From contig NZ_QFRA01000004.1 of NCBI RefSeq assembly GCF_003243515.1, forward strand, positions 1 through 64,000: a stretch of 64,000 nt of DNA. The letters are read 5' to 3'. Under the pieces are notes generated by a model. It was not told where the DNA came from and did not search any database. It worked only from the letters and a program-made list of their open reading frames with translations. Within the stretch, counting starts at the first letter, position 1. The number at the start of each line of letters is the position of its first letter. Positions 1-9,313 of the stretch are shown one piece after another. The stretch is from Corynebacterium kroppenstedtii (lineage in GTDB: Bacteria > Actinomycetota > Actinomycetes > Mycobacteriales > Mycobacteriaceae). Made by a program: the position numbers and the translations under genes.

Positions 1-105
1 CCAGTCCCGGTAGACGGTGGAGAATTCATGCAACCTCACACCCCAGTCGGCGGCCTGATCAAGGGTGGTGATCCGGGTGAGTGTCAACGCCAGCCGGTAC
101 GGTTG
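1..105 (-). pseudogene. transposase fragment (IS1249-like, uncertain)
   Basis: The minus strand is open from about position 105 to the window edge and encodes a peptide containing LTRITTLDQAADWG and RLHEFSTVYRDW. This resembles the middle to C-terminal part of transposases common in corynebacterial insertion sequences; the IS1249 label comes from memory and is not secure. The N-terminal part is missing, because upstream sequence (higher coordinates) immediately becomes the aryl-AMP ligase remnant on the other strand. The fragment continues beyond the left edge, so I cannot see its end or any terminal inverted repeat. It is most likely inactive. Confidence 0.5.
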
Positions 106-920
106 TGTGTTGTCCGTCCGCGAGCCCGGATGTTGTTTTCCCTCTGATCGATGAACATGGGGTTACGGTAACAGCTGCTGTTCCTTCAGTAGCTTCGTTA
201 TGGGCAGAAGCAACACAATGGGAGCCAGCTGATCTTTCCTCTCTTCGCCTGCTTCAAGTTGGTGGTTCTCGCTTAAGTCCTGATTCTGCTGCAGAAGTTG
301 ACGCGCGTTTCAATGGTGCGTTGCAGCAGGTATTTGGCATGGCTGAGGGGTTGCTGTGTTTTACTGATCCGGATGATCATGATCGGTCTCGCGTATGGGC
401 TACTCAAGGACGCCCCTTGAGTAAGCTCGATTCTTTAGCTGTTAGTAATGATGGGGGGCTCATTACCTCCGGCCCTTATACAATCAAAGGATATTATCGA
501 AATCCGGAGGCAAATCAAACATCTTTTACTAAAGATGGTGAGTATATTACGGGAGATCGAGTGCGAATAATGGAGGATGGCTCAATAGTTGTTAGCGGAA
601 GAATAAAGGATATGATTAACAGTAATGGGGAAAATATTGATTGTGCTGAAGTTGAGGAAATGCTTTCCGAGCTACCGGGCATACAGCAGATTGTCATAGT
701 GGGTGTACCGGATAACTTTTTGGGAGAGGCTATATGTGCTGCTGTTTTTGCTGAGCCTAGTGAGAAACCAACGCTTGAAGACCTCCGTAAATATGTAGTG
801 GACTGCGGGCTGGCAGAATTCAAACAGCCGAATCGTGTGGCTTATATTCCACAAATCCCATTGACTGCATTTGGTAAGCCAGATCGCTTGAAGGCCCTTG
901 GCATGATTTCTGATGCTTGA
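96..920 (+). pseudogene. 2,3-dihydroxybenzoate-AMP ligase-like remnant, 5'-truncated
   Basis: The reading frame encodes about the C-terminal 275 residues of an EntE/DhbE-type adenylate-forming enzyme, which activates an aryl acid with ATP for catecholate siderophore synthesis. Visible landmarks are the LQQVFGMAEGLLCF motif, the TQGRPLS segment, the YITGDRVRI aspartate motif, the GRIKDMINSNGENI hinge, and the final lysine in LTAFGKPDRLKAL. Full-length members have about 540 residues, so the N-terminal half, including the P-loop-like core motif, is absent. Homology starts at about the point where the transposase fragment stops, so the gene was cut there. The stretch is clearly more AT-rich than the genes to its right, which suggests acquired DNA. 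No other siderophore gene is visible. A non-functional remnant is the best reading. Confidence 0.75.
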
Positions 921-967
921 AAATTTCTTATTTAATTCTTAATGGCTTTAAACGTACAAAATAGATT

Positions 968-996
968 TTGTGGTTAAGTGAACCATTTGCTATGAT
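968..996 (+). promoter_or_regulatory. putative promoter of the sigma-region-4/HARE-like gene
   Basis: TTGTGG (968-973) and TATGAT (991-996) are separated by 17 bp, a good sigma-A-type arrangement. The inverted repeat TGGTT-AAGTG-AACCA (971-985) lies between the boxes and could be an operator. The start codon of the downstream gene is at 1216, giving a leader of about 210 nt with no other convincing gene. Confidence 0.45.
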
Positions 997-1215
997 TTGA
1001 GCATTTTATTGTTTTATTACGCAATGCTGTTGTACAAGGATGATTCGCAGGACCGGTTTTGCACTGCTCTCGCTTGCCCTCTGTATTTCTTAAGCACGTT
1101 GGGAGATTAGACTGTAAGGAACCGGTCTTTTCGACGGTATTGGCGGAAGGTAGTGGGCATGCATCGGCTAGTAGCGAGTGCGGATTGAGATTCATCCACG
1201 TGTGAGAAGGTCACT

Positions 1216-3153
1216 ATGAACGATAACGATAACCTTTCCGACGAAACCTGCATCGGTCAGCTTCGTCATGCATCTAGTCGTCTGGGTGATACTTTTTATG
1301 GCGAAGATGATTCGAATGACACCCCGTCATTACTGTTTTCCCCCGACAACGAAGCGTTCGGCAGACAAGAACAGAGTGATCAACCGGCTGATGAGTTACA
1401 CCTTGCCCGTGACGTTTTATCTTATCTGTCTGCCATGGAGGGATCCATTCGTCGTGTAGTTGAACGCTACGGTGATGTGCCTGAGTACATCAACTACGCG
1501 GTTGATAAAGTATTGTCCTCTGCCACCACTTCTCATTCGTGGGCTATTGGCATTCCACCTGCAGAACGTGCTGCCCGGTTACTAGAAACCATATTCGTGC
1601 AGTTTTCTGAGCGGGAGCAGGAAATACTGTATCGGCGTTACGGCGGTGGCCATGAAGAAACGCTAGAAAGTATTGGACACGCGGTCGGTTTAACCCGAGA
1701 GCGTGTCCGTCAAATTTTGTCGACGCTTGATTCGACGATCAATACCTCCATATCCCGAGGTCCCGTTGCCAATCTCCTCGCCGCAATGCGGTATCACGCC
1801 TATCCCGTCGGTACAGTAGAAGAACTTTCCCAGAAATACCCAGAACTCGAACGCACGTTATCCGGTTGGAAAGCACCTCTGTGGAAAATGCTCAATGTCC
1901 TGGACGATCGTTGTGTAGTCGAACGAGGATGGGTATGTTTTCCTAATTTCCGGGACTGTCAAAAGAAAACGACAGAGCTACTCGATGACATGACTGACAC
2001 ATACGGTGTGGTTCCATTCGAAGAAATTCAGCGCATCAGCCATATGACGGAGAATAACCTGGCCAAATGGCTTGAGTGTTGTGGTGCCACCGTTATTAGC
2101 GAACACGTGGTGACGAACCCGACATCTGCTGCCAGACGAATCCAGGCTGCGCTCGATATAGCTGGTCATCCTCTTTCTCTTGATCAAATCGCGCAGATGT
2201 GGGGCATAAGTCAAGCCCGTAGTTTGGCAAACGCTGCGTATTCCGAAGACTCAATTATCCGTAGTAGCAAAAACAAGTATGCGTTACGGGAGTGGGGTCT
2301 GGAAGAGTTTATTTCCATCCGTGACTTTATTGGTTCTCGTGTTGGTGATGAATCGGCCGATCTTGATGATCTTATCTCTGAAGGAACAACAAAATTTGGG
2401 GTATCAGCATCGTCGATCCGTTCATATGCCAGTTCTGGTGAATTCCGTCTGGATGACGGAATTGTTAGCCGACGAAACGGCGACATCGAGCCCTACCGAC
2501 AGCCCGAAGATTCTCGCGGTCTGTACTGGCGCAACGGCCGGTGGCAATACCTCGTCACAGTGAACCATGACCACATGCGAGGCAGCGGAACCGGAGTCCC
2601 CGCCGGTGTTGCTCGGCTACTCGGATTGTGCATGGGCCAAGCTCGCCTTATCCCCAGCGACGATGGTGACCAGTCAGTCACCTGGAATACAACGGGAACA
2701 ACAACCGGATCGATCCGGCGGCTTCTGCTTGCACAAGGAATCGCAGAGGGAGAACGTATGTGGATGGACTTCGGAAACGGTACGTACTTTCGAATTGAAC
2801 CGGCTGCACCACGGGCACCGTTCCTCCTCGAACACGACGTATCCTCCGCACGTGAAGAACCAGGAGATACGCCCAATCCGCTTCATACTGGCGGGGTGGG
2901 GCTGGGCCCAGGGGCCCGTTCCATCAGCATGGTCAATCTGGCCAACTACATGGGAATTTCCCACGACGAGATTGCTCAACGAATCTCCGATCTCGGCGGG
3001 GAGACCGGAAATACCATCGATAAAGCATGTGAAAGCTTGGTCGCGCAGTACCTCGGGCTTACCCCCGATGCGCCACGCCGCAGGATCGTTGCCCGATTAC
3101 GTCACCGACATGACAAAGATGCCATCGCGATGGTCGAAGAGCTGTGGCTTTAG
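1216..3153 (+). CDS. sigma-70 region 4-like / HARE-like multi-HTH DNA-binding protein
   Basis: This 645-residue soluble protein appears to be built from several DNA-binding modules. Residues about 130-170 (FSEREQEILYRRYGGG followed by LESIGHAVGLTRERVRQIL) match sigma-70 region 4, the helix-turn-helix that reads -35 boxes. Residues about 250-300 look like a winged helix. Residues about 300-365 (ARRIQAALDIAGHPLSLDQIA and the following KYALREWG) resemble the HARE-HTH fold found in RNA polymerase delta and in some restriction-associated proteins. There is no region 2, so it should not act as a normal sigma factor. GAGAAGG precedes the ATG at a fitting distance. The gene overlaps the convergent permease gene by 4 bp at its 3' end. 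Regulatory function is inferred from the folds; the target is unknown. Confidence 0.6.
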   Translation: MNDNDNLSDETCIGQLRHASSRLGDTFYGEDDSNDTPSLLFSPDNEAFGRQEQSDQPADELHLARDVLSYLSAMEGSIRRVVERYGDVPEYINYAVDKVLSSATTSHSWAIGIPPAERAARLLETIFVQFSEREQEILYRRYGGGHEETLESIGHAVGLTRERVRQILSTLDSTINTSISRGPVANLLAAMRYHAYPVGTVEELSQKYPELERTLSGWKAPLWKMLNVLDDRCVVERGWVCFPNFRDCQKKTTELLDDMTDTYGVVPFEEIQRISHMTENNLAKWLECCGATVISEHVVTNPTSAARRIQAALDIAGHPLSLDQIAQMWGISQARSLANAAYSEDSIIRSSKNKYALREWGLEEFISIRDFIGSRVGDESADLDDLISEGTTKFGVSASSIRSYASSGEFRLDDGIVSRRNGDIEPYRQPEDSRGLYWRNGRWQYLVTVNHDHMRGSGTGVPAGVARLLGLCMGQARLIPSDDGDQSVTWNTTGTTTGSIRRLLLAQGIAEGERMWMDFGNGTYFRIEPAAPRAPFLLEHDVSSAREEPGDTPNPLHTGGVGLGPGARSISMVNLANYMGISHDEIAQRISDLGGETGNTIDKACESLVAQYLGLTPDAPRRRIVARLRHRHDKDAIAMVEELWL

Positions 3154-4406
3154 CGATCCTCTTTGTGCAGTGTTGCATCGGGATCTAATTTCCGACGCTC
3201 CTCCTGAGCAACCGTCGCGAAGAGTTTTTCACTATTAGCGTCGGAACCTTCGAGCTCGTGATTCAGTTCCATCGTGCTATCCACAGCGATATTGGGGTGG
3301 ATATATAGGTGGGTGAGCTGGCGAATTCGGCTACGACGTTCCTTTTCACCGCGAATTAGTCGGCTCCACCGAATACGCCACGCAATAAACACGATTCCGA
3401 CGAACGTTCCCAAGTATCCCAGAATGGGGAAAACGACCTGAATCAACGGGCCGAAACCGAACAAACTAATTGCCCAGCAAATAGTCAGAATAACGGCGAG
3501 GTTGATCTTCGGATGTGTGGGAAGGGTAACGTCGATACGTCGCGAAAAGGCGTAAAAATCGCCTAACGCCGTATTAAAAATCATGATCAAAATAATGATC
3601 TGAAGAATGATACCGGCGGCGGGGTTAATAGCGTGGGTGACCGACGCCATTGGAATATCTTTTCCTCCGGCATCTTTAACGTTGATGAAGAGCGTGACCG
3701 TCTCCATTAGCATCATGACTCCGATAATCGATCCGCCGATAAGACCGCCGATACCAACGTCGCGAAGCTTAGTGTGCGTACCGCCAATGACAAGTGACAT
3801 TCCGATCGCACACATCAAGGTCATGCCGGCACAGTTGATGGCTGACCACCACCACGGTGACACAGGCGCGGCTTCCTTTTTACCTAACTCGCTCGCTGCA
3901 CTGAGGGAAAAACCATCGGGGATGTGAACGAGCGACCATACGAAAAGAATGATGACAGCAACAATCATCAGCGGGGTCACCATACCGATGATGTTGGATA
4001 CCTTTTTGGCATCAAGGAAACAGACGAAATACACGATGATCGCTAACCCAGCAGAGCCCAGCCATGCGGGTAAACCGAAGGTTTGCTTCACGCTGGAGCC
4101 TGCGCCTGCCAACATCATCATGCCCATAGTCACCATGGTTGCGGAGACGCAAAGGTCCAGAATCCGCGATACTCGTGGGTGGGCGATGTTTCTAAAAACA
4201 TGCCCGTGTTCGTCGGCAAGGAAATAACTTCCGACCTGCAGAACAACCCATCCGAAAATAGCCATGAGTGTGCCAGTGATCACCACCCCCGCGAGGCCGA
4301 TTGACCCGAAGGCGATGAAGTACTGCAGCATTTCTTTACCAGTGGCGAATCCGGCACCAACTAGGAGGCCAACAAATGCCATGGCAACAGTCATACTCTG
4401 TCTCAT
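3150..4406 (-). CDS. YkvI-family integral membrane permease
   Basis: The protein has about ten hydrophobic segments and begins with VGLLVGAGFATGKEMLQYF, which is characteristic of the YkvI group in the amino acid-polyamine-organocation (APC) transporter superfamily. The substrate is unknown for this family. The reading frame is open to 4433, but I prefer the ATG at 4404-4406, which has AGGA at a spacing of about 6 nt and puts the first membrane segment directly at the N-terminus. The C-terminal tail of about 70 residues is charged and cytosolic. Its stop codon overlaps that of the convergent sigma-like gene. The membrane nature is certain from hydrophobicity; the transport role is inferred from the superfamily. 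Confidence 0.7.
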   Translation of the reverse strand: MRQSMTVAMAFVGLLVGAGFATGKEMLQYFIAFGSIGLAGVVITGTLMAIFGWVVLQVGSYFLADEHGHVFRNIAHPRVSRILDLCVSATMVTMGMMMLAGAGSSVKQTFGLPAWLGSAGLAIIVYFVCFLDAKKVSNIIGMVTPLMIVAVIILFVWSLVHIPDGFSLSAASELGKKEAAPVSPWWWSAINCAGMTLMCAIGMSLVIGGTHTKLRDVGIGGLIGGSIIGVMMLMETVTLFINVKDAGGKDIPMASVTHAINPAAGIILQIIILIMIFNTALGDFYAFSRRIDVTLPTHPKINLAVILTICWAISLFGFGPLIQVVFPILGYLGTFVGIVFIAWRIRWSRLIRGEKERRSRIRQLTHLYIHPNIAVDSTMELNHELEGSDANSEKLFATVAQEERRKLDPDATLHKEDR

Positions 4407-4559
4407 GAATAGTCCTATTCGATCATGGGGCAACAGTTCTGTTAAGCCTACCTATGGGTTGCTGTTCTCGCCCACTCTTTGGGAGGATCTACTATTGGTG
4501 AAGCCTCATGCCGGCAGGATGAATGACCGAAATAATCCCGAGACGACGACAGAAAAGAT

Positions 4560-5426
4560 ATGACACCAGTAACAATCCTCTTTAATCCCCATTCGACAGG
4601 TGTCAGTGAAACACGCGCACGACGCTTGGCTGATCAGCTGGAGGGACTTTTTGAGGTCACTGTCGTCGCTACGCAATATCAGGGTCATGCCGAGAAAATA
4701 GCCGCTCAGATCACGAAAGAATCTGAGAATATTCATGTCATCGTCTGTTCCAGCGGGGACGGAACCTATAACGAAGTTGTCAATGGTGTTGTGAGTCATC
4801 CGCACGACCACATTCGCACTGCTATCTTGCCAAGCGGTAATGCAAATGATCATTATCACGCATTGAGTAACGGCAAAACCTTGGCGCATCGTATTATTAC
4901 CAGTGATTATACGGACATTGACGTCCTTAAATTAGTAAGTACTGGAAAAGATAATCTTGAGCGTTATGCGCACTCGTATATCGGGTTCGGCCTGACCCCT
5001 CATATCGGAGAAAAACTCACTGCGGCACATCTGACCAAGTGGAATCAGGGCTGGATTGTCATGAGGAACCTCTTCTCGGTGAAGCCCGTGAAAATCATTC
5101 ACGAAGGTCACCAGGAAAAATTCGATAATTTGGTGTTCGCCAATGTCCCCAGGATGAGCAAAGTTATCAAAATTAGTGACCACACTTCGCTAACAAACGG
5201 GAAATTCGACGTCGTTAAGCACAAAAGCCTGACACTCGCCATGCTTGTCGGCTACCTGTTCCGTGCAAGCACATTGGGTCTCCACAACACCGACCGAGAA
5301 AAACGGTGGCATTTTACCTTGGAAAAAGATTCCCACGTCCAACTGGATGGGGAGGTCATGCACTTGTCTAAGTACGACGAAATCACCATCTCTGTTGTTC
5401 CTCACACATTGGCATGTGCCGCGTGA
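4560..5426 (+). CDS. diacylglycerol kinase-like lipid kinase
   Basis: The 288-residue protein has the DagK catalytic domain: an N-terminal ILFNPHSTG motif, the nucleotide-binding SSGDGTYNEVVNG motif (GDGT) at about residues 65-75, and LPSGNANDHY. A C-terminal beta-rich half contains the LDGE motif (QLDGEVMHLSKYD). Such enzymes phosphorylate diacylglycerol or related lipids with ATP at the membrane surface. Family members such as YegS and DgkB differ in substrate, so the exact lipid is not assignable. The gene stands alone between divergent and unrelated neighbours. A degenerate 14-bp tandem repeat (5422-5449) starts at its stop codon. Confidence 0.8.
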   Translation: MTPVTILFNPHSTGVSETRARRLADQLEGLFEVTVVATQYQGHAEKIAAQITKESENIHVIVCSSGDGTYNEVVNGVVSHPHDHIRTAILPSGNANDHYHALSNGKTLAHRIITSDYTDIDVLKLVSTGKDNLERYAHSYIGFGLTPHIGEKLTAAHLTKWNQGWIVMRNLFSVKPVKIIHEGHQEKFDNLVFANVPRMSKVIKISDHTSLTNGKFDVVKHKSLTLAMLVGYLFRASTLGLHNTDREKRWHFTLEKDSHVQLDGEVMHLSKYDEITISVVPHTLACAA

Positions 5427-5449
5427 GATCACGCACGTGAGGCCACTCG
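5422..5449 (+). repeat. 14-bp tandem repeat spanning the lipid kinase stop
   Basis: Units 5422-5435 and 5436-5449 both begin CGTGAG and match at 10 of 14 positions. The first unit contains the TGA stop at 5424-5426. A weaker third unit follows. Confidence 0.45.
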
Positions 5450-5518
5450 GGAGAGTGTGGCATTACGACGACTCAATGCCGAACCGATAAGCTGAAACTC
5501 TCACGGAAGGAGTAGGTT

Positions 5519-6844
5519 ATGTCAGATTCAGAGCAGGCTGTGCCGACGAATTCACTCGAATCTCACAGCGGACGTCGACCATCCGGCACACCAGCCTCAG
5601 GTTCGTCCGACCCCGTGTCACAGCCATCGGCATCTCCGTCATCGAAGCGGCTTATCGGTCTGCTGGGCCCGGCCTTCATTGCAGCTATTGCCTACGTGGA
5701 CCCCGGTAACGTTGCGGCGAACATCTCCTCCGGCGCGACCTACGGGTATCTACTGGTGTGGGTGCTCGCGGCCGCGAACCTGATGGCCATGATCATCCAG
5801 TATCAGGCGGCCAAGCTCGGAATCGTCACGGGGAAGAGCCTTCCCCAACTGCTAGGCCAGCGGCTTTCTCAGCGGTGGAGAATCGCCTACTGGCTGCAAG
5901 CGGAAATTGTGGCCGCAGCTACTGACCTCGCAGAGATCATCGGTGGTGCCGTCGCCCTTCATCTTTTGTTCGGGGTATCCCCGCTGACGGGCGGGATCAT
6001 TGTGGGGGCGGTGTCAATGGCTCTGCTGTTAACGCAGGGGACCGCTCAAAAGGTATTCGAGCGGATCATCATAGTGATGCTAGTTATTATCACCTTTGGT
6101 TTCCTTGCAGGTTTGTTTCTTGCTCCACCCAATCTTCGGGGGATTGCGGGCGGATTAGTTCCCCGGTTTGAAGGAAGCAATAGCGTGATACTCGCTGCCT
6201 CGATGTTGGGGGCAACGGTGATGCCTCACGTTATTTACTTACATTCGTCATTAGTTATCCATCGGCATGGTGCCGGCCATGAAGATCCCCACGTTATTCG
6301 TCGTTTATTAAAAGCGACCCGTATCGACATTTTTATCGCGCTCGGAATCGCGGGGCTTGTGAATATCGGGCTTCTTTTGCTCGCCGCATCCGCCTTAAGT
6401 GGCCGGCACGGTACCGACACCATCGAAGGTGCCCATGCGGCTCTGAGCAGCGCATTAGGGCCCGCAATAGGCGTGATCTTTGCCATCGGGCTGCTGTTTT
6501 CCGGGCTCGCCTCGACCTCGGTCGGTGCATATGCCGGTTCCGAAGTGATGAAGGGAATGCTTCATTTCCAAGTGAAGCTGTGGATACGGCGCGCAATTAC
6601 GCTCATTCCGGCGCTCCTCATTATTGGGCTGAATATTGACGCCACATATGCACTTGTTATATCACAAGTCATCTTAAGTTTTGGTATTCCGTTTGCCCTC
6701 ATCCCGTTACAAATAGTGACGGGTGGGAAAGTCATGGGGCAGTATCGAGATAAAGCGCTGAAATGGATAGGTGTTATTATCTCAGCGCTCATTATCGGAC
6801 TTAATATCGTGCTTATTGTGATGACTCTTCGCGGCCAAGCCTGA
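5519..6844 (+). CDS. mntH: Nramp-family divalent metal transporter (MntH-like)
   Basis: This 441-residue protein has a 45-residue disordered Ser/Pro-rich N-terminus followed by about eleven membrane helices. The metal-binding DPGN motif of helix 1 is present (AYVDPGNVAANI), as is the helix 6 MPHVIYLHS motif with its conserved His. These residues define Nramp proteins, which import Mn2+ or Fe2+ with protons. A strong GGAAGGAG sits just before the ATG. No DtxR- or MntR-type operator was recognised upstream. A 9-bp duplication spans the stop codon (6838-6855). Metal transport is secure from the motifs; preference for manganese is inferred from the family. Confidence 0.88.
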   Translation: MSDSEQAVPTNSLESHSGRRPSGTPASGSSDPVSQPSASPSSKRLIGLLGPAFIAAIAYVDPGNVAANISSGATYGYLLVWVLAAANLMAMIIQYQAAKLGIVTGKSLPQLLGQRLSQRWRIAYWLQAEIVAAATDLAEIIGGAVALHLLFGVSPLTGGIIVGAVSMALLLTQGTAQKVFERIIIVMLVIITFGFLAGLFLAPPNLRGIAGGLVPRFEGSNSVILAASMLGATVMPHVIYLHSSLVIHRHGAGHEDPHVIRRLLKATRIDIFIALGIAGLVNIGLLLLAASALSGRHGTDTIEGAHAALSSALGPAIGVIFAIGLLFSGLASTSVGAYAGSEVMKGMLHFQVKLWIRRAITLIPALLIIGLNIDATYALVISQVILSFGIPFALIPLQIVTGGKVMGQYRDKALKWIGVIISALIIGLNIVLIVMTLRGQA

Positions 6845-6855
6845 CGAGCCTGAAA
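6838..6855 (+). repeat. 9-bp tandem repeat spanning the mntH stop
   Basis: AGCCTGACG (6838-6846) is followed directly by AGCCTGAAA (6847-6855). The TGA stop at 6842-6844 lies in the first copy, and the second copy supplies another in-frame TGA 9 nt later. Confidence 0.5.
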
Positions 6856-6859
6856 AATT

Positions 6860-7609
6860 TCACTGCAATGACTGGTTAATCCTTTCAGCCGCCTCGCGGA
6901 TAAGGTTTCCATACAGCTGTTGTGGCGACGGTCGTAAGCGTTCCACAGGACCTGAAATGGACAAGGCCGCAACGACGCCCTGATTTGCGCGGATCGTCGT
7001 CGATACGCTGGCTAAACTCGGGTCACGCTCGCCGATTGATTCAGCGACGCCCGTCGCGCGTGTCTCCGCAAGATCATCTTCCGTAAAGGCGGCGTCGGGG
7101 ATAATGGATTGAATCATTTCCTCCGGCGCCCAGGCCATTAACACTCGCGCAGCTGAGCCGCGAAGCAGCGACATGCGAGCGCCGACAGGCACCGTATTCT
7201 GCAGTCCGCTCGCTGGTTCGATGGACGCGATGCATGTGCGGACATTGCCCGTGAGGCGGTAAATCTGGACGGATTCGTTGGTTTTTTCCATCAGGCTGCG
7301 CATGACCGTCATTCCGGCCTGAATAATTCGGTCCGAGCTGGCGGGGGATAATTCCGGCAGTCCTGGGCCTGCGCTCCACCGGCCATCTTTATCGCGTTCG
7401 AGCAACCGGTGAACGTGTAGGGCGGTAAGTAATCGGTGTGCCGTTGCGCGCGGTAACCCGGTTGCGGAGCATATTTCGCTCAGGTTCATGGGGCGGGCGG
7501 TCGCTGTACGCAGGATGAGTAAGGATCGATCAAGAACTTTGATCCCACTATCGGGGTTGAAGGTTGCGTGATTGTCGTCGAGTTCGTCAAAGTCGTTTAA
7601 TTTTCCCAT
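6860..7609 (-). CDS. ltbR: IclR-family regulator, LtbR-like
   Basis: The 249-residue protein has the IclR layout: an N-terminal winged helix (residues about 25-85, containing MNLSEICSATGLPRATAHRLL) and a C-terminal effector-binding domain. It is divergent from leuC with only about 75 bp between start codons, exactly as LtbR, the leucine and tryptophan biosynthesis repressor of C. glutamicum, is placed. Repression of leuCD is therefore the likely role (inference from position and family). A TAGTAT box on the minus strand ends 6 nt before the ATG and there is no ribosome binding site, so the mRNA is probably leaderless. That box overlaps the inverted repeat at 7618-7635, which suggests autoregulation. 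Confidence 0.82.
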   Translation of the reverse strand: MGKLNDFDELDDNHATFNPDSGIKVLDRSLLILRTATARPMNLSEICSATGLPRATAHRLLTALHVHRLLERDKDGRWSAGPGLPELSPASSDRIIQAGMTVMRSLMEKTNESVQIYRLTGNVRTCIASIEPASGLQNTVPVGARMSLLRGSAARVLMAWAPEEMIQSIIPDAAFTEDDLAETRATGVAESIGERDPSLASVSTTIRANQGVVAALSISGPVERLRPSPQQLYGNLIREAAERINQSLQ

Positions 7610-7617
7610 ATTTTGAT

Positions 7618-7635
7618 ACTATCATTCTGCATAGT
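7618..7635. promoter_or_regulatory. candidate LtbR operator between ltbR and leuC
   Basis: ACTAT-N8-ATAGT is a perfect inverted repeat in the short divergent intergenic region. It overlaps the presumed -10 element of ltbR and lies about 50 bp before the leuC start. It is a plausible site for the IclR-type regulator, but I did not compare it with a published LtbR consensus. Confidence 0.4.
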
Positions 7636-7685
7636 GAGACGCTCGGACGTTGGAACGGCAGCCGACACGACGGAAGGATTGGAGA

Positions 7686-9257
7686 ATGACGAACTCCACC
7701 GCAGACAAAACCTCCGCAACCACCGGAGCCTCTACCACTCGCACCCTATCGACGACGCTCCCGGACTCTGCTGAGGACGATCACAAAGACCGCCCGCGCA
7801 CGATGGCGGAGAAAGTATGGGAAAATCATATTGTCTCACGCGGGGATAATGGGGACCCTGACCTCATTTACATTGACCTGCACCTGGTCCACGAAGTGAC
7901 CTCGCCTCAGGCGTTCGACGGCCTCCGCATGGCGGGCCGCCCGGTTCGTCGGCCTGACCTCACCATCGCCACCGAGGATCATAATGTCCCCACCATTGGG
8001 GTCAAGACCGGTGACGTTGCCGAAATCAAAGACATCACGTCGCGTACTCAGGTCTCGACGCTACGGAAAAACGCCGAAGAATTCGGCGTCAAGCTCTTCC
8101 CAATGGGGAACCGCGAACAAGGCATTGTTCACGTGGTCGGGCCACAATTGGGGCTGACGCAGCCAGGGATGACGGTGGTGTGCGGGGATTCCCACACCGC
8201 AACCCACGGAGCCTTCGGAGCTATCGCATTCGGAATCGGAACCTCCGAAGTAGAACATGTGATGGCGACGCAGACCTTGCCCCTCAAGCCATTCAAAACG
8301 ATGGCGGTTAATGTAGACGGAACCCTCCCTGAAGGAACGACAGGCAAAGACATCATCCTGGCTGTCATTGCGAAGATCGGCACCGGTGGCGGTCAAGGGC
8401 ACATCATTGAATACCGTGGCGAAGCGATCCGCCAACTGTCGATGGAAGCCCGGATGACGGTGTGCAACATGTCGATTGAAGCGGGCGCGAGGGCCGGAAT
8501 GATCGCTCCCGACGAGACGACGTTCAACTACATCAAGGGCCGTCCGCACGCTCCGGAGGATTGGGAGGGCGCCGTCGAATATTGGAAATCGTTGAGGACC
8601 GACGACGACGCGGAATTCGACACCGTCGTTAACCTCGATGCCAGTGACATCACGCCCTTCGTCACGTGGGGAACAAACCCAGGCCAGGGCATTGCTCTCG
8701 GGGAACCCGTTCCAGGGCCCGAAGATTTTACCGACGCAGAAGAAGCGTCGGCTTGTGAAAAGGCATTGAAGTACATGGACCTCACCCCTGGGGTTTCCAT
8801 GCGCGACGTTCCCATCGACGTTGTTTTCGTTGGTTCGTGTACGAACGGCCGCATTGAAGATATGCGCGCGGTGGCGTCCGTCGTGAAGGGACGGAGAGTT
8901 GCCGATGGGGTGCGCATGCTGGTGGTGCCCGGATCCGCGCGTGTGAAGCAGCAAGCCGAAGAAGAAGGGCTGGACGCCATTTTCACTGAGGCTGGTGCCG
9001 AGTGGCGTCTGCCCGGGTGCTCGATGTGTTTGGGAATGAACCCAGATCAGCTTTCGCCAGGTCAGCGGTGTGCATCGACGTCGAACCGTAACTTTGAAGG
9101 CCGCCAAGGGCGGGGCGGACGGACGCACCTCGTGAGCCCCTATGTAGCCGCCGCTACTGCTGTTCAAGGTCGTTTTGCGTCGCCTGCGGATCTCAGCCCG
9201 GCGGGTAGCGCACACGGTGAGGAGGCATCACCACAGAGCACCGCAACGAATGCATAG
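7686..9257 (+). CDS. leuC: 3-isopropylmalate dehydratase large subunit
   Basis: LeuC with LeuD isomerises 2-isopropylmalate to 3-isopropylmalate in leucine synthesis. The aconitase-type signatures are clear: VCGDSHTATHGAFGAIAFGIGTSEVEH (split here by position 173 onwards), and the cysteines that hold the [4Fe-4S] cluster in VGSCTNGR and GCSMCLGMNPDQ. The ending SNRNFEGRQG is typical. The reading frame is open from 7650, but the ATG at 7686 has GGAAGGA at a good distance. A Thr/Ser-rich N-terminal extension of about 35 residues precedes the conserved MAEKVWENH. The C-terminal tail is also slightly extended. leuD follows after 56 bp, so the two are probably one transcript. Confidence 0.95.
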   Translation: MTNSTADKTSATTGASTTRTLSTTLPDSAEDDHKDRPRTMAEKVWENHIVSRGDNGDPDLIYIDLHLVHEVTSPQAFDGLRMAGRPVRRPDLTIATEDHNVPTIGVKTGDVAEIKDITSRTQVSTLRKNAEEFGVKLFPMGNREQGIVHVVGPQLGLTQPGMTVVCGDSHTATHGAFGAIAFGIGTSEVEHVMATQTLPLKPFKTMAVNVDGTLPEGTTGKDIILAVIAKIGTGGGQGHIIEYRGEAIRQLSMEARMTVCNMSIEAGARAGMIAPDETTFNYIKGRPHAPEDWEGAVEYWKSLRTDDDAEFDTVVNLDASDITPFVTWGTNPGQGIALGEPVPGPEDFTDAEEASACEKALKYMDLTPGVSMRDVPIDVVFVGSCTNGRIEDMRAVASVVKGRRVADGVRMLVVPGSARVKQQAEEEGLDAIFTEAGAEWRLPGCSMCLGMNPDQLSPGQRCASTSNRNFEGRQGRGGRTHLVSPYVAAATAVQGRFASPADLSPAGSAHGEEASPQSTATNA

Positions 9258-9313
9258 AGGCGTATAAGAAAACCGCACACACCACGAACAACGCCACACA
9301 GAAAGGGTCGGTT

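Noticed and set aside
974..1195. A 73-residue frame on the minus strand upstream of the sigma-like gene
   Set aside because: No ribosome binding site, Cys- and Pro-rich random-looking composition, and it covers the likely promoter and leader of the gene on the other strand.
8061..9215. A long minus-strand frame of 384 codons inside leuC
   Set aside because: It is antisense to highly conserved leuC codons, rich in His and Arg as expected from a shadow, and has no recognisable motif.
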